A stretch of DNA of 64,000 bases, from positions 57,042,454-57,106,453 of the forward strand of contig CM056742.1 of the NCBI GenBank assembly GCA_029851415.1, in the 5' to 3' direction. Source of the stretch: Eretmocerus hayati (taxonomy: Eukaryota > Arthropoda > Insecta > Hymenoptera > Aphelinidae). Both the position numbers and the translations under genes were made by a program. The notes beneath the pieces are model-generated. The model saw only the letters and a program-made list of their open reading frames with translations. It was not told where the DNA came from and did no database searches. Shown piece by piece: positions 35,930 to 47,261 of this stretch (its first letter is position 1; every line of letters begins with the position of its first letter).

Positions 35930-36660
35930 TAAATGTAAAAAAATCGGGGCACTAGTTTTTAATCCAAAGGGGCTTCGTTTGAATTGGAAGGAACCCAGGT
36001 CACACAAGAACGAGGTCTTATGTCGATCCTCCCTTTTAATCCTCATCTAATGATAGCCTGAGGCCAAATCTATAACCGTAAAATACACAGATCCACCGAT
36101 TTTGTCGAGGACTTCAGTTATTTTAGGCACAGGATGATTGTTATCCGGTATGTATCCATTAAGTTTGCGAAAATCGACGACGACTCTGTATCTTTTGCTT
36201 CCATCTGGCTCAGGTTTCTTAGGGTTACAAAAACTGGTGAAGAATATGGACTCATTGATGGTTCAATTATCCCAGCCTTTTCATGGAACTTACTTGTCTA
36301 TTCATTTCCTCATTCATTTTAGGTGGTGACCGGAAAGGTTTGATTTTAATAGGTGTCGAGTTTGTTGTAGGTATCGCGTGCTCAAAGAATTCAGTGGTTT
36401 CCAGTATGTCGCCAGGCAAGAAAAACCGGTCGGCGTATCTTGAAATGATCTTTTCGATTTCAATTCGTTCATGTGGTTTCAAATGAGGAAGTTCCAACAT
36501 TTGTAAGATTTTAGGATTCCTCTCACAATCGATAGATTTTGGGTTAATATTGCAAACTGGAAGACGGTTCTTCTTGACTGTTTTAGCGATTGGCGACAAT
36601 AATTCGTGTCCTACTGATCCTCTTGCATGTTTAGTGAGCCGGTTGATGGCTATTATCGCT
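35930..36660 (-). pseudogene. Ty3/Gypsy reverse transcriptase, N-terminal part only
   Basis: Minus ORF 36599-36267 encodes the protease-RT linker and RT entry (FFEHAIPTTNSTPIKIKPFR). After a stop the homology continues: FCNPKKPEPDGSKRYRVVVDFRKLN (in about 36240-36150), then HPVPKITEVLDKI, then the FTVIDLASGYH block (about 36070-36030), and a FGLKTSAPIF-like block at about 35960-35935. These are RT motifs up to the fingers/palm boundary. The YXDD box, RNase H and integrase are absent, so the element was cut here. At least two internal stops are present. Confidence 0.8.
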
Positions 36661-37318
36661 TGAACGTCTGATCAATTTTGAAGGTTTTTGGGACAAAATC
36701 CCAGGCTATCACATAAGTTGCTCGGGTTGTAATCAAGAGTAGGTAGATATTGAATAATTGTCCGGGTTTTTGATTGGGTACCATTTACAGTGGTCGAAAC
36801 TCCCCGCAAAGCAACTCTGGCTACTATATCATTCCGTCATTCTCTCAGAAAGTCCAATATTTTTGTAGGAGTCGCCCGCTGTTTTTCATCTTCCTGAGTA
36901 TTACATTCGCCAGATCCATCATTTTGCCCCTTTTGAAAATTTTCTGAAAGGTCAGGTCCAGGCAATCGCGGATTAATTGACTTGAGAAAATATTGTACAT
37001 CATTTCTCGTTGAGTTTTTATATACTGCACCTATTGCCGTTCCTATGCTTGAACTTATTCCTCTGTCGTGTAACACGATGTTTTTTGGGAGTTCGAGAGT
37101 AGAATTGCCTTCAGCTCCATGCTTGATTGGATTCATTTGCAGGTTTGGATGTACATCACATCGCGCCAGATCCAAATTCTCGAAAATATTCAATTTCAAA
37201 ACTGGATAGATATAGTCTTGCAATTTCTCCTCTCCAAATTCCGAAACACTCTGCCCATAACGAAAAACACAAACCTCTAGAGGGTACATGGGGCAGGCAC
37301 GTTGGATGCTCTCCAAAT
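36661..37318 (-). pseudogene. Ty3/Gypsy pol linker, degraded
   Basis: Sequence between the protease and RT remnants. Minus frames (37322-36837 and others) read through partly, but contain no motif I can name. Position and strand make it part of the same pol polyprotein. Confidence 0.45.
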
Positions 37319-38020
37319 TCAAGATCTTCCAGCATTAACATGATCAAAATTCGCAAGCTTGGTGCCTTGTAAATTTTCGGAACTCGAAATGCTTCTAGCA
37401 TTGTGATATTCAAAATTCGAAGGTTCAATGTTCATCAAATTCTCGAAATTCGAAATGGCTGCCTTGAATAATTCGAAGTTCGTAGGTTCTGCATTATCTA
37501 TTCTCTTAGAATTCAAGGTGCCCTTGCTTCCATCCGCTGAGTATTGAGATTGAATTCCTAAGTTGTCAGGGTTAACATAATTATCCCTTCCCTTTAGAGT
37601 ATTGTGTAATATTAGCACGGATTTGGAATCGTTGGTTTTATGTTTAAATAAGTTACAAAAATTTTTAATTTCGATTTCATGCCCATCGAAGATAAAAGGA
37701 CCTCGGGAGTAATCGATTCGGGCCCGAAAACGATGGAAGATCTCACTTCCCAGGAAGCCATCCTCACCAATCGGGGAATCGCTTGGAACTAAATGAAACG
37801 GTATTTCTTTTCCATGGAATTTTAATATGACCTTTTCTAGGGTCATAATAGAATTTTCAGTTATGCCAGTGAGTTCGAGGATTTTTCTGGAATCCGATAA
37901 CATATTTTTAGGGCATTTTTCTGATTTTAGCAAACAAGGACCTGCTCCGGTGTCCAATAAGAGAGTTAGGGATGCGAATTGACCATCAATTGGTAAATCT
38001 ATGCTCGGTGAAAAATTATT
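37319..38020 (-). pseudogene. Ty3/Gypsy aspartic protease region
   Basis: The minus frame from about 38020 includes LLLDTGAGPCLL, the active-site D-T-G-A of a retroviral-type aspartic protease, followed about 65 residues later by EDGFLGSEIF, which matches the conserved (I/L)LG.(D/E) block near the C-terminus of such proteases. The frame then stays open to 37319. The protease would process the Gag-Pol polyprotein. The frame has no internal stop here, but the whole element is truncated. Confidence 0.75.
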
Positions 38021-38052
38021 GAGTGCAACCAGGATCGAGAGAGGTTCATCTC

Positions 38053-38440
38053 TTACTGATGCGAATTGTCGTGAAAATTTGGGGGCTGCATATTTGGGTT
38101 CCTGGACGTGCCCTGGTCGAGGTTCCCGTATGCGTTTTCCGTTTGTTCACTCATTCTGTGTTTATATTCCAATTTTCGACACTCTTCTTCCCAATGCCCG
38201 GGTTTCTTACAATAGTTACAACTCTTGAATTCTCTTTCAATATTACACGGTGGCATTCCCAATTGCCGATTACTTGAGGATACAAGGTGGCGCGCCGCTA
38301 TTGATCGACGAGGAGGCAATGGCTCGCGTACTTTGTTCTTCGGCCGCGCGTAGCTTGAAGGGGGCGGCTCGTTCCCGGAAATAGACCAGAAATCTCTCGG
38401 AGTGTGTCCACTTCTCTCGCAGAATTGACATCTTGATTTC
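38053..38440 (-). pseudogene. Ty3/Gypsy gag nucleocapsid with two zinc knuckles
   Basis: Minus strand. At about 38430-38390 is CQFCERSGHTPRDF, a CCHC knuckle whose last Cys is changed to Phe. At about 38225-38180 is CNYCKKPGHWEEEC, an intact CX2CX4HX4C knuckle. Such knuckles bind the element RNA during packaging. The stretch joins to the capsid part at 39231-38644 through degraded sequence. Confidence 0.75.
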
Positions 38441-38643
38441 TGAGCTTCGACAAAGAGTCCCGCGGATTCTAAGGGCTGCAGAATTTGAGCTTCCTTTGAA
38501 ACTTCAATTGTCTCGAAAATTTCCTCCGAAAATCCCGATCTCAGTCACTTGAGGAGTTGCCTCCTCTAACGAAGAAGCTACACCCATACGAGCCTTGATC
38601 ACCCAATAAAGTCCCCTTAAAAAGAAGTTGATCTTATCTTTCC

Positions 38644-39231
38644 CTAACAAAATTTCTTGCGCTGTTTGTTTCTATTTGAAAACGAGATGACTGACTCATC
38701 TTTCTCTTGTTTCAAAACAGCAAGTTCACCATGTAGTTGGTGGAACGTTTTTAATGATCCGAAGATCCCATTGAAAAACTTAGCAATTTCGTCGATGCTG
38801 TTGAAACTTTTACTTTGCGCGCACTTGAACGCTTCACCAGATAGACGCATTTTGATTGAATTGGCAAGGTCTGATTCATTGGCGGCAGGGATGACACTGC
38901 ATGCCTCACGACATCCTTCCAAGAAATTAATGAGGGGTATATTGAATCCGTTATATTTTGGAATTAATTTTATCGCGTCTTCAATTGACACATTTCTGAA
39001 GGGCGTGAGGTAAGAGCTCGTCTGATTTTGTAAATTAAATGTCGAAGGCTTGAAATGTACCGAACGTCGAAGTACATTATTGATTAATGAAATCAGTGTG
39101 CTGGAGAGACGATTGTTCCTTTTATGAGCCATAAACACCGATTGGTTCTCAATTGATATCGGATCATAATTGTTCGGTTTTCCGGGGTTTTGTCCGACGC
39201 ACAGTGGGGCCAAAAACCTATTTCGGGACAA
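38644..39231 (-). pseudogene. Ty3/Gypsy gag capsid
   Basis: Minus ORF of 195 codons. The central and C-terminal parts (AIKLIPKYNGFNIPLINFLEGC ... IDEIAKFFNGIFGSLKTFHQL then QEKDESVISFSNR) have the helix-rich gag pattern of Ty3/Gypsy elements, including the typical E-S-V-.-.-F ending before the nucleocapsid. It ends with a stop where related gags continue. The N-terminus before about residue 70 is not recognisable. No 5' LTR was identified on its right side. Confidence 0.75.
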
Positions 39232-39249
39232 GATTCAGCGTCACGCAAA

Positions 39250-40045
39250 TTCTCAACCGATCGGAACAATTCAAACGGGCTTTTTTTCGTTATTTCCCAC
39301 TCTACAAGAAATCTTCCCGGAGAACTTGATTCAGGAAGCTCTGGAGGCACAGGGTCGTGTTGGAGGTCGATCAAGACGAGAATCAGAAGATATCAGCTTG
39401 TTCTGACAAGTGATAAATAATCTCTTCTTGCTGCAATCATTCCCAAATCCCGGTGGGAGTGTTCGTAAAGTATTTGAGGTGGAAGTTGACACCTTTGAGA
39501 AATATTTTGTGGAGCTACATCGACATATACTCCAAGAGGTCGTCCATATCGAGGATTCTCGAGTACTAGGTGAGCGGGGAAGATATTGCAGAGTTTTGAA
39601 GCCCTTTGATCGAGCTCGCGCATTCCTTCGACATGGGCTCACACATTGTGTATCTTTCACTTATAATTTGAATCCGTCTAGAACCCTGTATACTACCGCC
39701 AAGACCGAAAATAATCGATTTCTGATGACTAGGGTTGATCACCAAGGTAGTTGAACCAGAGGCTGTATAACTGATTTGAAGCTAGGTTACCGGAGTTCTG
39801 CAATGGTGAGAGTATTTCTTTCATCAATTGATCCAAAAATACGTCTTTCGGGCCCAACCAGGAAATCGTGCATTGCCGACAGGATCGAGGCGACTCGATT
39901 TTCGACAATTTTTGGTTGACCGGCTAACACGATTCTGTGACCCCGCAGCCTCCCAAATCGAATTCTCCGAGGAAGTATCTTGTAGAGTGGCAAAAAATGA
40001 GAAAGATCCCGTTTCAATCATTCCGGTTGGTTGAGAACCGGATGA
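39250..40045. repeat. Inverted repeat with peptide-like arms around an ORF-containing centre
   Basis: Arms at about 39250-39380 and 39910-40045 are inverted copies sharing the words ACTCTACAAGA.A.CTTCC and TTCAAACGGG/TTGAAACGGG. They encode a related peptide (SQP.G.I.TG.FS.F.TLQ). The 530-bp centre has a plus ORF (39410-39754, 114 codons) without a recognised domain. A third piece, CAGTGGGGCC at about 39200, resembles the TIR of the hairpin at 40230-40342. Confidence 0.6.
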
Positions 40046-40229
40046 ATGGGTCATGGATTCTGTATTGTCTGGCTCATGTCCATCGCCATGCTCAGTTCAG
40101 TATGGAAAGAATCAGAATGCATCGTTATCCAATGGAGCATATCCTGCTGCAGCTCAGAGCGTGGAAGAAACGTTTATTAAGTGGCGCGATAGCGCCTCGC
40201 TGGCGAGAACATGAACAAAAACATCGAGC

Positions 40230-40342
40230 GAGGCACCACAGTGGGGAAGACCGAAATTTTTTAGCTCAAAAGTTAACACGCTTGAGCCATTGGACTTTTG
40301 AGCTGAAAAAATCTCGATCTTCCCCACTGTGCGCCGTGCCTC
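40230..40342. mobile_element. Hairpin MITE of about 100 bp with CACAGTGGGGAAGA ends
   Basis: CACAGTGGGGAAGA and AGCTCAAAAGT on the left pair with ACTTTTGAGCT and TCTTCCCCACTGTG on the right (about 40237-40331). An outer GAGGCAC/GTGCCTC pair (40230-40236, 40336-40342) extends the stem. The whole is one long hairpin with a loop of about 20 nt. Confidence 0.75.
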
Positions 40343-40414
40343 TATATACAACGAACTAGGGTATCCTGACCTCTCGCTTATTTCACGAGGCTCATCTCTT
40401 TGATTGAGTCTCGT

Positions 40415-41112
40415 TGTCATGGAGCTAGTCTAAGCTCCATGCCTACGAGTTGTAGCTATCGCAAGATTAAATGGAATGTGGTGCAACTATAGCCGCGCGT
40501 GCAAGAATCTATAGCCGTGCGTCATGGATCGAGTCTAGAAACATGAGCTCCAGCTATTGCAGTATTTATTGTAATGCGGTGCAACTAAGTGCCACCGACC
40601 GCGCGCGCAAGAATTGATACCCATGATTCAGAGGCGACAGCCTAGAGCCTTCGAGAACGTTCGGACGCAGGCGCACTGGCGCAAGAATGCGCGAGAACAA
40701 AGGCGCTGACGCGCATTTGACCTCGATATGAGAACGAGTATGAAAGCGACGTAAGAACGCTAATCCAGGCTTCTGTCTAACAGTTGACCGCGGACTCACA
40801 CCGCGTACATTAGGCTCCTAGAATCACAGTCGACCACGTAAACTCGTAGCGTAGACTCCGCGATTAGCAACATTCCAGGACGAGTAGTCTCAGCCCTTGA
40901 TACTCTCGTACCATTGTAGAATCAGTGAAATAACGAACAGTTGTCTCTCTCTCGGATTTATAACTTACGTTTGAATAAAATCTATACTGCACTCAATATC
41001 TTGGACTTATCATTCAGAGAATACCTTGTACCCCAACTCACCGACGCGACGGTCTGGTAAGGACAGAATAGGACCCATACCACAGGAACCTCAGGAATCC
41101 TGGTTCATAACA
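40415..41112 (+). repeat. 5' LTR of a plus-strand Ty3/Gypsy element
   Basis: It starts TGTCATGGAGC, where CATGGAGCT/AGCTCCATG form a perfect 9-bp hairpin, and ends CATAACA. An AATAAA polyadenylation signal lies near 40973, as expected inside an LTR. Directly after the end come AAC and TGGTGACAGCGCTGGGATT, a TGG-starting primer binding site. The left boundary is inferred from the TGT start and hairpin, since the 3' LTR is not in the window. Confidence 0.65.
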
Positions 41113-41115
41113 AAC

Positions 41116-41134
41116 TGGTGACAGCGCTGGGATT
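41116..41134 (+). promoter_or_regulatory. tRNA primer binding site
   Basis: TGGTGACAGCGCTGGGATT begins three bases after the LTR end. A TGG start pairs with the CCA tail of a tRNA, where reverse transcription would begin. The exact tRNA cannot be named with certainty. Confidence 0.65.
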
Positions 41135-41719
41135 CTGTCTGCAAGGGATTGGATCTATTTTTCAAGCAGTATAGAATCAGTCAAAAAAATTTTTTTTCCT
41201 TCAAATAGGGATTCTAGGTTGAATCGCAGCGCGTTTTTGGAAACATAAGCATTCAAGCAACATTGACGAATTTCTAACTACAGAGAGACAGGAAGGATGT
41301 TCATCTGGATTTGCGCCATCGCAGTCTTCGCTACTATCGGGTGAGAACATTTATTTACCCCAATTTTTGTCCCTAGTGGGGAGAGTCGCGAGGCAAAGAC
41401 TCATTCTTTTTCAAACCATCTAGAAGCCAGAATATTTACAGGTTTGAACTATTTCATCTATTTCAATTTTAAACCCTAAACCCAAAAATTCAATCTTTAG
41501 AGAGCTATAATTACTAATCGCCGAATAGAAGAGGTGGTCCCCGAATCAAAACTCTTCTCAAGTAACTTTCATCTCATTCACGGGTCCTAAACTGCTGAAA
41601 TTGACCTATTGGAATTGTGTGATAATTTTTTACACGTCACGCAACTCTGTATACTTGGCATTGTGAAATTAAAACTGTCAACTGTGCAGTTGAATAGGCT
41701 TTTACCGTATACCGGGATC

Positions 41720-44700
41720 ATGGTAAGAGGTCGTAAAGTCTCACACCAAATTTCCAACGATATGAACATTAATTTAGAATCTAACGGGGATGATCAAATC
41801 CCTGAAAAGATGCAAGGAGCTGTAGGGGGGAATCAGCTTAAAGTAATATCGAGATTAAAAATGTTGACCAACTAAAGCTGGAATACCTAGAGAAAATGCA
41901 GGAAGGCGATTTGAGAGCTCGCGATACTTATTTTGCGCTTATGGCAGCCGATATCGGATTAGAGCAGCCAGGAGGAATACACGCCGAAGTCGCGATCCGC
42001 GACCTGAGCCGCGTCCTTGCAACCGAACCAGAATATTTTTCGGAAGACGAAATGACTCTATTGAAAAGCTTGAGAGATCATCTGGGAAATTTGCAAATAG
42101 TGACCGGGCGCGACTAAAATTCCCCAGGAACGAGGAAGAATCTTTCAATGAGAATTACGCGAATTTCGGAGACTTGCGCGTCAAAGCGGAATCGTCACGT
42201 TTAGACCAACCATCTGGGTCACCGTTCCGAGATACTCGAACGAACGAACGATTTACTGACAACTGGATCGATCACTCAACTCCGGAGAACGAACATGTAA
42301 TGGCTGAGACAGATCTGTGGCCTCTCATGAATGTCAATAGTGGAAACTGGCAACCTCGGGTTACGAGTGGAAACGTTCTAGTAGGTCATTCTTCACAGAA
42401 CCAGAGTTTCTGCCGCTGACTGAATAGTAAGGACGCAGTACTCACTAGCCACACGGCTCGTCGGACCTACAAAGGACCTGACACCGAGCTGAGCAGAAAT
42501 TGGTTCAATAATCAAGAGAGAGAACAGAATCCGAAAAGCCCCCGACTCATTAGTATGGACGCTGGATTCGCTGGTCACTCTGATCGTCAGATACCTAACA
42601 ATCTTGACACTGAGTTGAACTACAATAGAATGAACTCTCATACTAACAGGATGAAGAATTGTGACCAGCCAAATTATCGAGTTGACAATGAGAAGCCACG
42701 CGATACGCGCGAATACTCACCGAACGGATATCGATCCGATCGTCGATCTCGCGGACATATGCGTCGTGCTAATCGAAAGAATTTTGAAGACTCATGCGAT
42801 GATGAGCAATAATCAGGAAAACCGAGGCGTCTGAGACGATCAAGACGTGACCGTTATTTGAAAAAAATAAAATACGAGGATGACTTCTCGTCCTCTACTG
42901 ACCTAGATGCTCCGGACGACGACAGCCCCGGACGTTACAGTAGGCGTAGCGGTGACGAGAATTACGCAAAGAATGGTAAAAATCGGACAATCAATTCAAA
43001 CCGGAACGAAAAAGAGGAACGGAGTACTCGTTCATTACGAAGGAACGATGGTAAAGGATCGTCAAGGGAAAGTGACCGTGAGTCGAATACAAACACGAAG
43101 GTCAAACGCTCAATAGCAAAAGATCCGGAAAGTCAAGCTCTAGTTGATAGACGTCGTACATCCAAATTCAAACTCACCCTGAATCAAGCCCTTAATAATA
43201 TCATGCCATACAATGGAAACCCCGACATGTTAGCATTTTTCTGTCAATCCGTGAGATACATTGTGGACGAATATGGTCCAGACGCGGAGCCATGGATACT
43301 GCCAACCTTGGCTCGTAAACTCCAAGGCAGAGCTGCCGAAGGTTACACTGCACGTCTCACGCAATATACATCGATTGAAAAGTTGTTATCGGATATGAGT
43401 GCCCAATATAGTGGAGTTGGCGGAGCGGATAGAGTTTTGGCAGAATTGAAATTAGTCCAACAGAGAGAACATGAGGGTGCAGGAGACTACGGGCTGCGTG
43501 TCCAAATGCTCCACAACCGTTTGCTCAATGTGTACGACTCGGATCGAAACCTTAAAGACTGGGAGCGAGAAACTTACAAAAATAACGCGGATAACGAGGC
43601 ATTACAACATTTCATTTTTGGTCTTTCGAGAGTATTGGAACACCAAGTTAGATCGACAACCCCGATGACTCTACGCGAAGCCATTCCAGAACCGGTAAAT
43701 TTCGAGAGCAAAACGAGCGCCCACTCTGTATTTTCAAACATCAGTGGCTCTGAAATGAATGGAGATAAGATAAGGGCACTTGTAAACACTCTGGTTGAAC
43801 AAAAAATAAAAGAAATTACTAAAAATACATCTTCACTAATCGAATCAGTGACGGTAAATCGAGCCATAGTATCAGACCAAGGTGGACATTATTACGTTGG
43901 AGGACATTTGGTACGGGAATGCCTAGAAGACTGGGAATCCAAATTTTGCAGATATTGTAGGAAGAACGGCCACGATTTGAATAACTGCCGATCATTGATT
44001 GAAGCATTCGACTCAGGCAAATTATTCCAAGACCAAGCGCGACGTCCAGACCAAAGCACGAGTCGACACGACAATGACACGGGTGCGTCCGTCAACAAAA
44101 TGGCGTCAATCTCGGCCAGTAGATTATCTCGGATAGGGGTCGAATGTAATTATCGACTCGGGGAAGGACATTTTGAAGCCGACTGTTCAAAGAGGATCCG
44201 GAATTCAAAATTTTGTTATTATTGTTTTAGACGTGGACACGATTTGAATGAATGCCGTTCTTAAGAAGATGCATCACAACTGGGCTTCATTTCTAAACGT
44301 CAAATAGAGATGGCACGAAAAAGGCAGGACATTCCAATGCAATACGACTTCCCACCTGATAGGTCAGGAGAAAGATACAATGCCAAGCGAGACAACTCTA
44401 GATACAACACACCACGTAACTACAACGACCGTCATTCTGAAGGCCGAATGAGCAATCATAGCAATAGAAATTCCAATTCTCATGGTAATAACATAAACTT
44501 TGATCGGAATCATGGCACTAATCGACATCAAAATTTTGTCTACAACTATGACGGTCTCATTCAAAATCATTACTGGGGTAATAGTGGGAATCATGTGCTA
44601 GGACCACCACAGAATGCCAATAATAACTTACATAACGATTGGGCCACCCAAAGTTATCCAGGAAACTACAGACATCAGAGTAACAATTACGGCCCAAATC

Positions 44701-44888
44701 ACGATAATACAGAGGGAGATGTCCGAAACCCGCTAAATAGCAATAGGACGGATTTTTCGAATCCCGATGAAGATTATGGTCATTGTACGGAGAATCTCGT
44801 GAGAGGTGGTTCACTAGTACCTCATGAAGAGCATCAGAAAAAACTGATTGATTTTCCAAATACGGAAAATGCTCATTCCAATGGTTGA
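41720..44888 (+). pseudogene. Large Ty3/Gypsy gag, interrupted by stops
   Basis: Starts near ATG 41720. Fragments at 42174-42419, 42555-42812, 42858-44264 and 44310-44888 share one frame, separated by in-frame stops (such as the TAA at 44262); the first part is shifted relative to them. The 468-codon piece has a charged, Ser/Arg-rich N-terminus and a capsid (MPYNGNPDMLAFFCQSVRYI ... HFIFGLSRVLEHQVRSTTP). Four knuckle-like units follow as two pairs, each a damaged knuckle plus an intact one: CRYCRKNGHDLNNC (about residue 363) and CYYCFRRGHDLNEC (about residue 453) are CX2CX4HX4C. The tail (44310-44888) is Asn/His-rich. No pol follows. The role would be particle assembly and RNA binding; it is dead here. 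Confidence 0.8.
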
Positions 44889-45063
44889 AAACCTAGTTGA
44901 GTAGTAGAATTTGTATATGGCTGAGGTCCACGCATCTCAAGAAATGGCCCAAGTAGAACTACGTTATAACAATCATAAAAACATTGAGAATATAAAAAAC
45001 GCATCATTTTTTTTTTTTTCCAAATCATAGAGTATTCAAAACACGAGAATTCGAAATTTCATC
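44889..45063. other. Short unassigned gap after gag
   Basis: Contains a T run at 45009-45020. No pol reading frame is visible. Confidence 0.4.
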
Positions 45064-45465
45064 GTGGTTAGGACCCACATACGGTATCCAATCAATTGAA
45101 TGAGTTAGCTTCATCTTAACGTTTCATATGTGGTTAGAACCCACGCACCTTTTTGTAATTCCTGAGGTGGTTAGAACCCACGCAGATCTTTGTAATTTTT
45201 AAGGCGGTTATATATTCACTTTACCAGAGCGTCATGTGGTTAGAACCCACGCACTCTTTTTCCGAATGTTAAAGTGGTTGGAGCCCACTTAGGCAGATAG
45301 CAATGTGGTTAGAACCCACGCACTCTTCTTTTCAAACATTAAAGTGGTTGGAACCCACCGTACCAGCGAGCAATGTGGTTAGAACCCACGCTTATTTTTT
45401 AGATTGTTTGGATTGTTAAAACCCATGCACTCCCAATGTTATTATAGTAGTTGAAGTCCACTATG
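45064..45465 (+). repeat. Minisatellite of GTGGTTAGAACCCACGCA units
   Basis: About eleven copies of a self-complementary 15-mer (GTGG-TTAGAAC-CCAC) are spaced 30-70 bp apart, most followed by GCA. An alternate form GTGGTTGGAACCCAC occurs between them. The strongest copies are at about 45064, 45131, 45159, 45236, 45304 and 45373. It lies where pol would be expected after the gag. Confidence 0.85.
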
Positions 45466-45900
45466 GAACCCACGAATGATCAAATTCATTCAGCGGATTC
45501 AAATCTCCTGAAACTCAGAATTCCATGCTTGAAATCCAAATTTTAAGTTCATTATGTGAATAATTAAGTACACATTGAAGGAGATATCACATACGAGGTT
45601 AAAGCCCTCAAATTTGAAACCTTTATTTGGTTGGAATTATTTCATTATCTAAATAAGCGTAACCACGAATTCATATTGATGAATTAAATATATCTCAGTT
45701 GTCAAAATTCACCCCAAGGTAAGAAATTTTGATGAAATCATCAGATATGTTCAAGAATCCAAGCATTGCAGACGTGATAAACTTCAGCTAGGAATCCATT
45801 GTTCATGTAAACGTGTTATACGAGCCGCAGTAAGAGCAGTGCTTCAGAACAATAGATGCACATTCGATTCTTTTTGCGCGGCGAATGGACTTACATACAT
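45466..45900. other. Unassigned sequence
   Basis: AT-rich. No gene or repeat recognised. Confidence 0.4.
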
Positions 45901-46544
45901 GGGACCCATGGCGAGCCCTACAAATTTTCCAGGTCCCATTTTTGAGCAGTTTTTCGCCTATTTTTCGCTATCTTGGAAAATTCGTAGCTCGGACCCAAAT
46001 GCATCTTTTTCCTCCTAGCTGGCCGCATTTTTTCGGTATGACGTACACTTTCAAGGAAGAAATTGACCGGTCCAAAAAATTGATATCTGGTAGGTCCCAC
46101 GGTTGCATCAAAAAAGGCCCAAAAATACGACTCTGCACCACCTTTGGAGGCGTATAGGTCAAAATGGAAGCCTCGTAGCAAAACTTTGTAAGAGAAAAAA
46201 ATCGTAGGCCTTAAAAAAATCTTCAATTCCCTTTTTGGAACGTGTCATTATCTTATCTCACGTACGATCTACAGCTAATTCAAGTTGGGCATTTTTGTAA
46301 AAACGTGAAACTTCAAGGCCAATTTGAAGAAATCGTTTATTTTTTATCGACCCAAAATCTATGAGAAAATGTTCTTTCAGGTGTCTATTTGAAGGCCCAA
46401 CAATAATTTGGTCGTTCCTTTAAAATCCCGATTTTATACGAGCTGTTGAAAACAGTCGAAAATACCGAAAATCGTGTCGAATTCGGGCCTTATCATGAAG
46501 CTTCATGGACTGGGTCTTCCCTTGCTCTCGATTCGTAGACTCTA

Positions 46545-46704
46545 AGGGCCTCGACAGAAAGTGCGCAATGCTCTTTTCTCCACTTTTTCCCCCGTGTATA
46601 AGCATAGGCCCTGTAGTTGCAGTCACCGCCACGGGCGCGCAATGGCGCTACTTCCACAGGGGAAAAAGGGGGAAAAGAGTGAATGCGCACTTTCTGTCGA
46701 GGCC
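46545..46704. mobile_element. 160-bp MITE nested in the left foldback arm
   Basis: Terminal repeats GGCCTCGACAGAAAGTGCGCA (about 46548 inward, and complement ending 46704) continue inward as ...CTCTTTTC/GAAAAGAG. TA flanks it at 46543-46544 and 46705-46706. The right arm of the host foldback shows the empty site, with only transition differences beside it. Confidence 0.88.
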
Positions 46705-47075
46705 TAATTATACAGCACTCGGCATAAAATTTTGTGGAAGATGAGACCTAGAGCTAAAAAATGGACTCTCGTGCGATGTTTTACGATGGAACCGTCCAAA
46801 ACTAGAGTAAATTGAGTAAATACGAGATAAATCGAGAACCGGCCGCTTTGGCACTCCGCGTATGCTCCGCACTGCATGCCATCCTCCGTTAATGCGGAAG
46901 TGATAAGTGATATTAACAGCTGATGCAGTATTGTCAGGTATTATCCAGTATGGACAGAGATAAGAAGGTTCTCTAATCTCCGTTATAGACTGTAGACTGT
47001 ACGAGGTTTTGGTTGTTAGTGACCACCACGAAAAAATTGTATGTGTCAGTCAGCGTCTCGATCAGAAATTTTGGT

Positions 47076-47261
47076 ACACTCGAGAACAAGGTGGACCATG
47101 GCGTGAAGATAACTTTTGTTATCTTTACGCCATAAGGTGAACTGCAATGGGATGACGGTCAGTGACCGTTCGAGATCTGTCGTCTCCCTCGCACTCATGG
47201 GATAACCTACTACGTGCGAGTGAGATGGGAGATCTCGAATGGCCGCTGACCGTCATCAACT
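47076..47261. mobile_element. Second nested insertion in the left foldback arm, rich in hairpins
   Basis: Present between TTTTGGTAC and CTTCCCCGC in the left arm but absent from the right arm, where these two words are adjacent. It holds two hairpins: ATGGCGTGAAGATAAC with GTTATCTTTACGCCAT (about 47098-47133), and a longer one from TGACCGTTCGAGATCT to AGATCTCGAATGGCCG (about 47162-47254). The exact ends are approximate. Confidence 0.7.
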
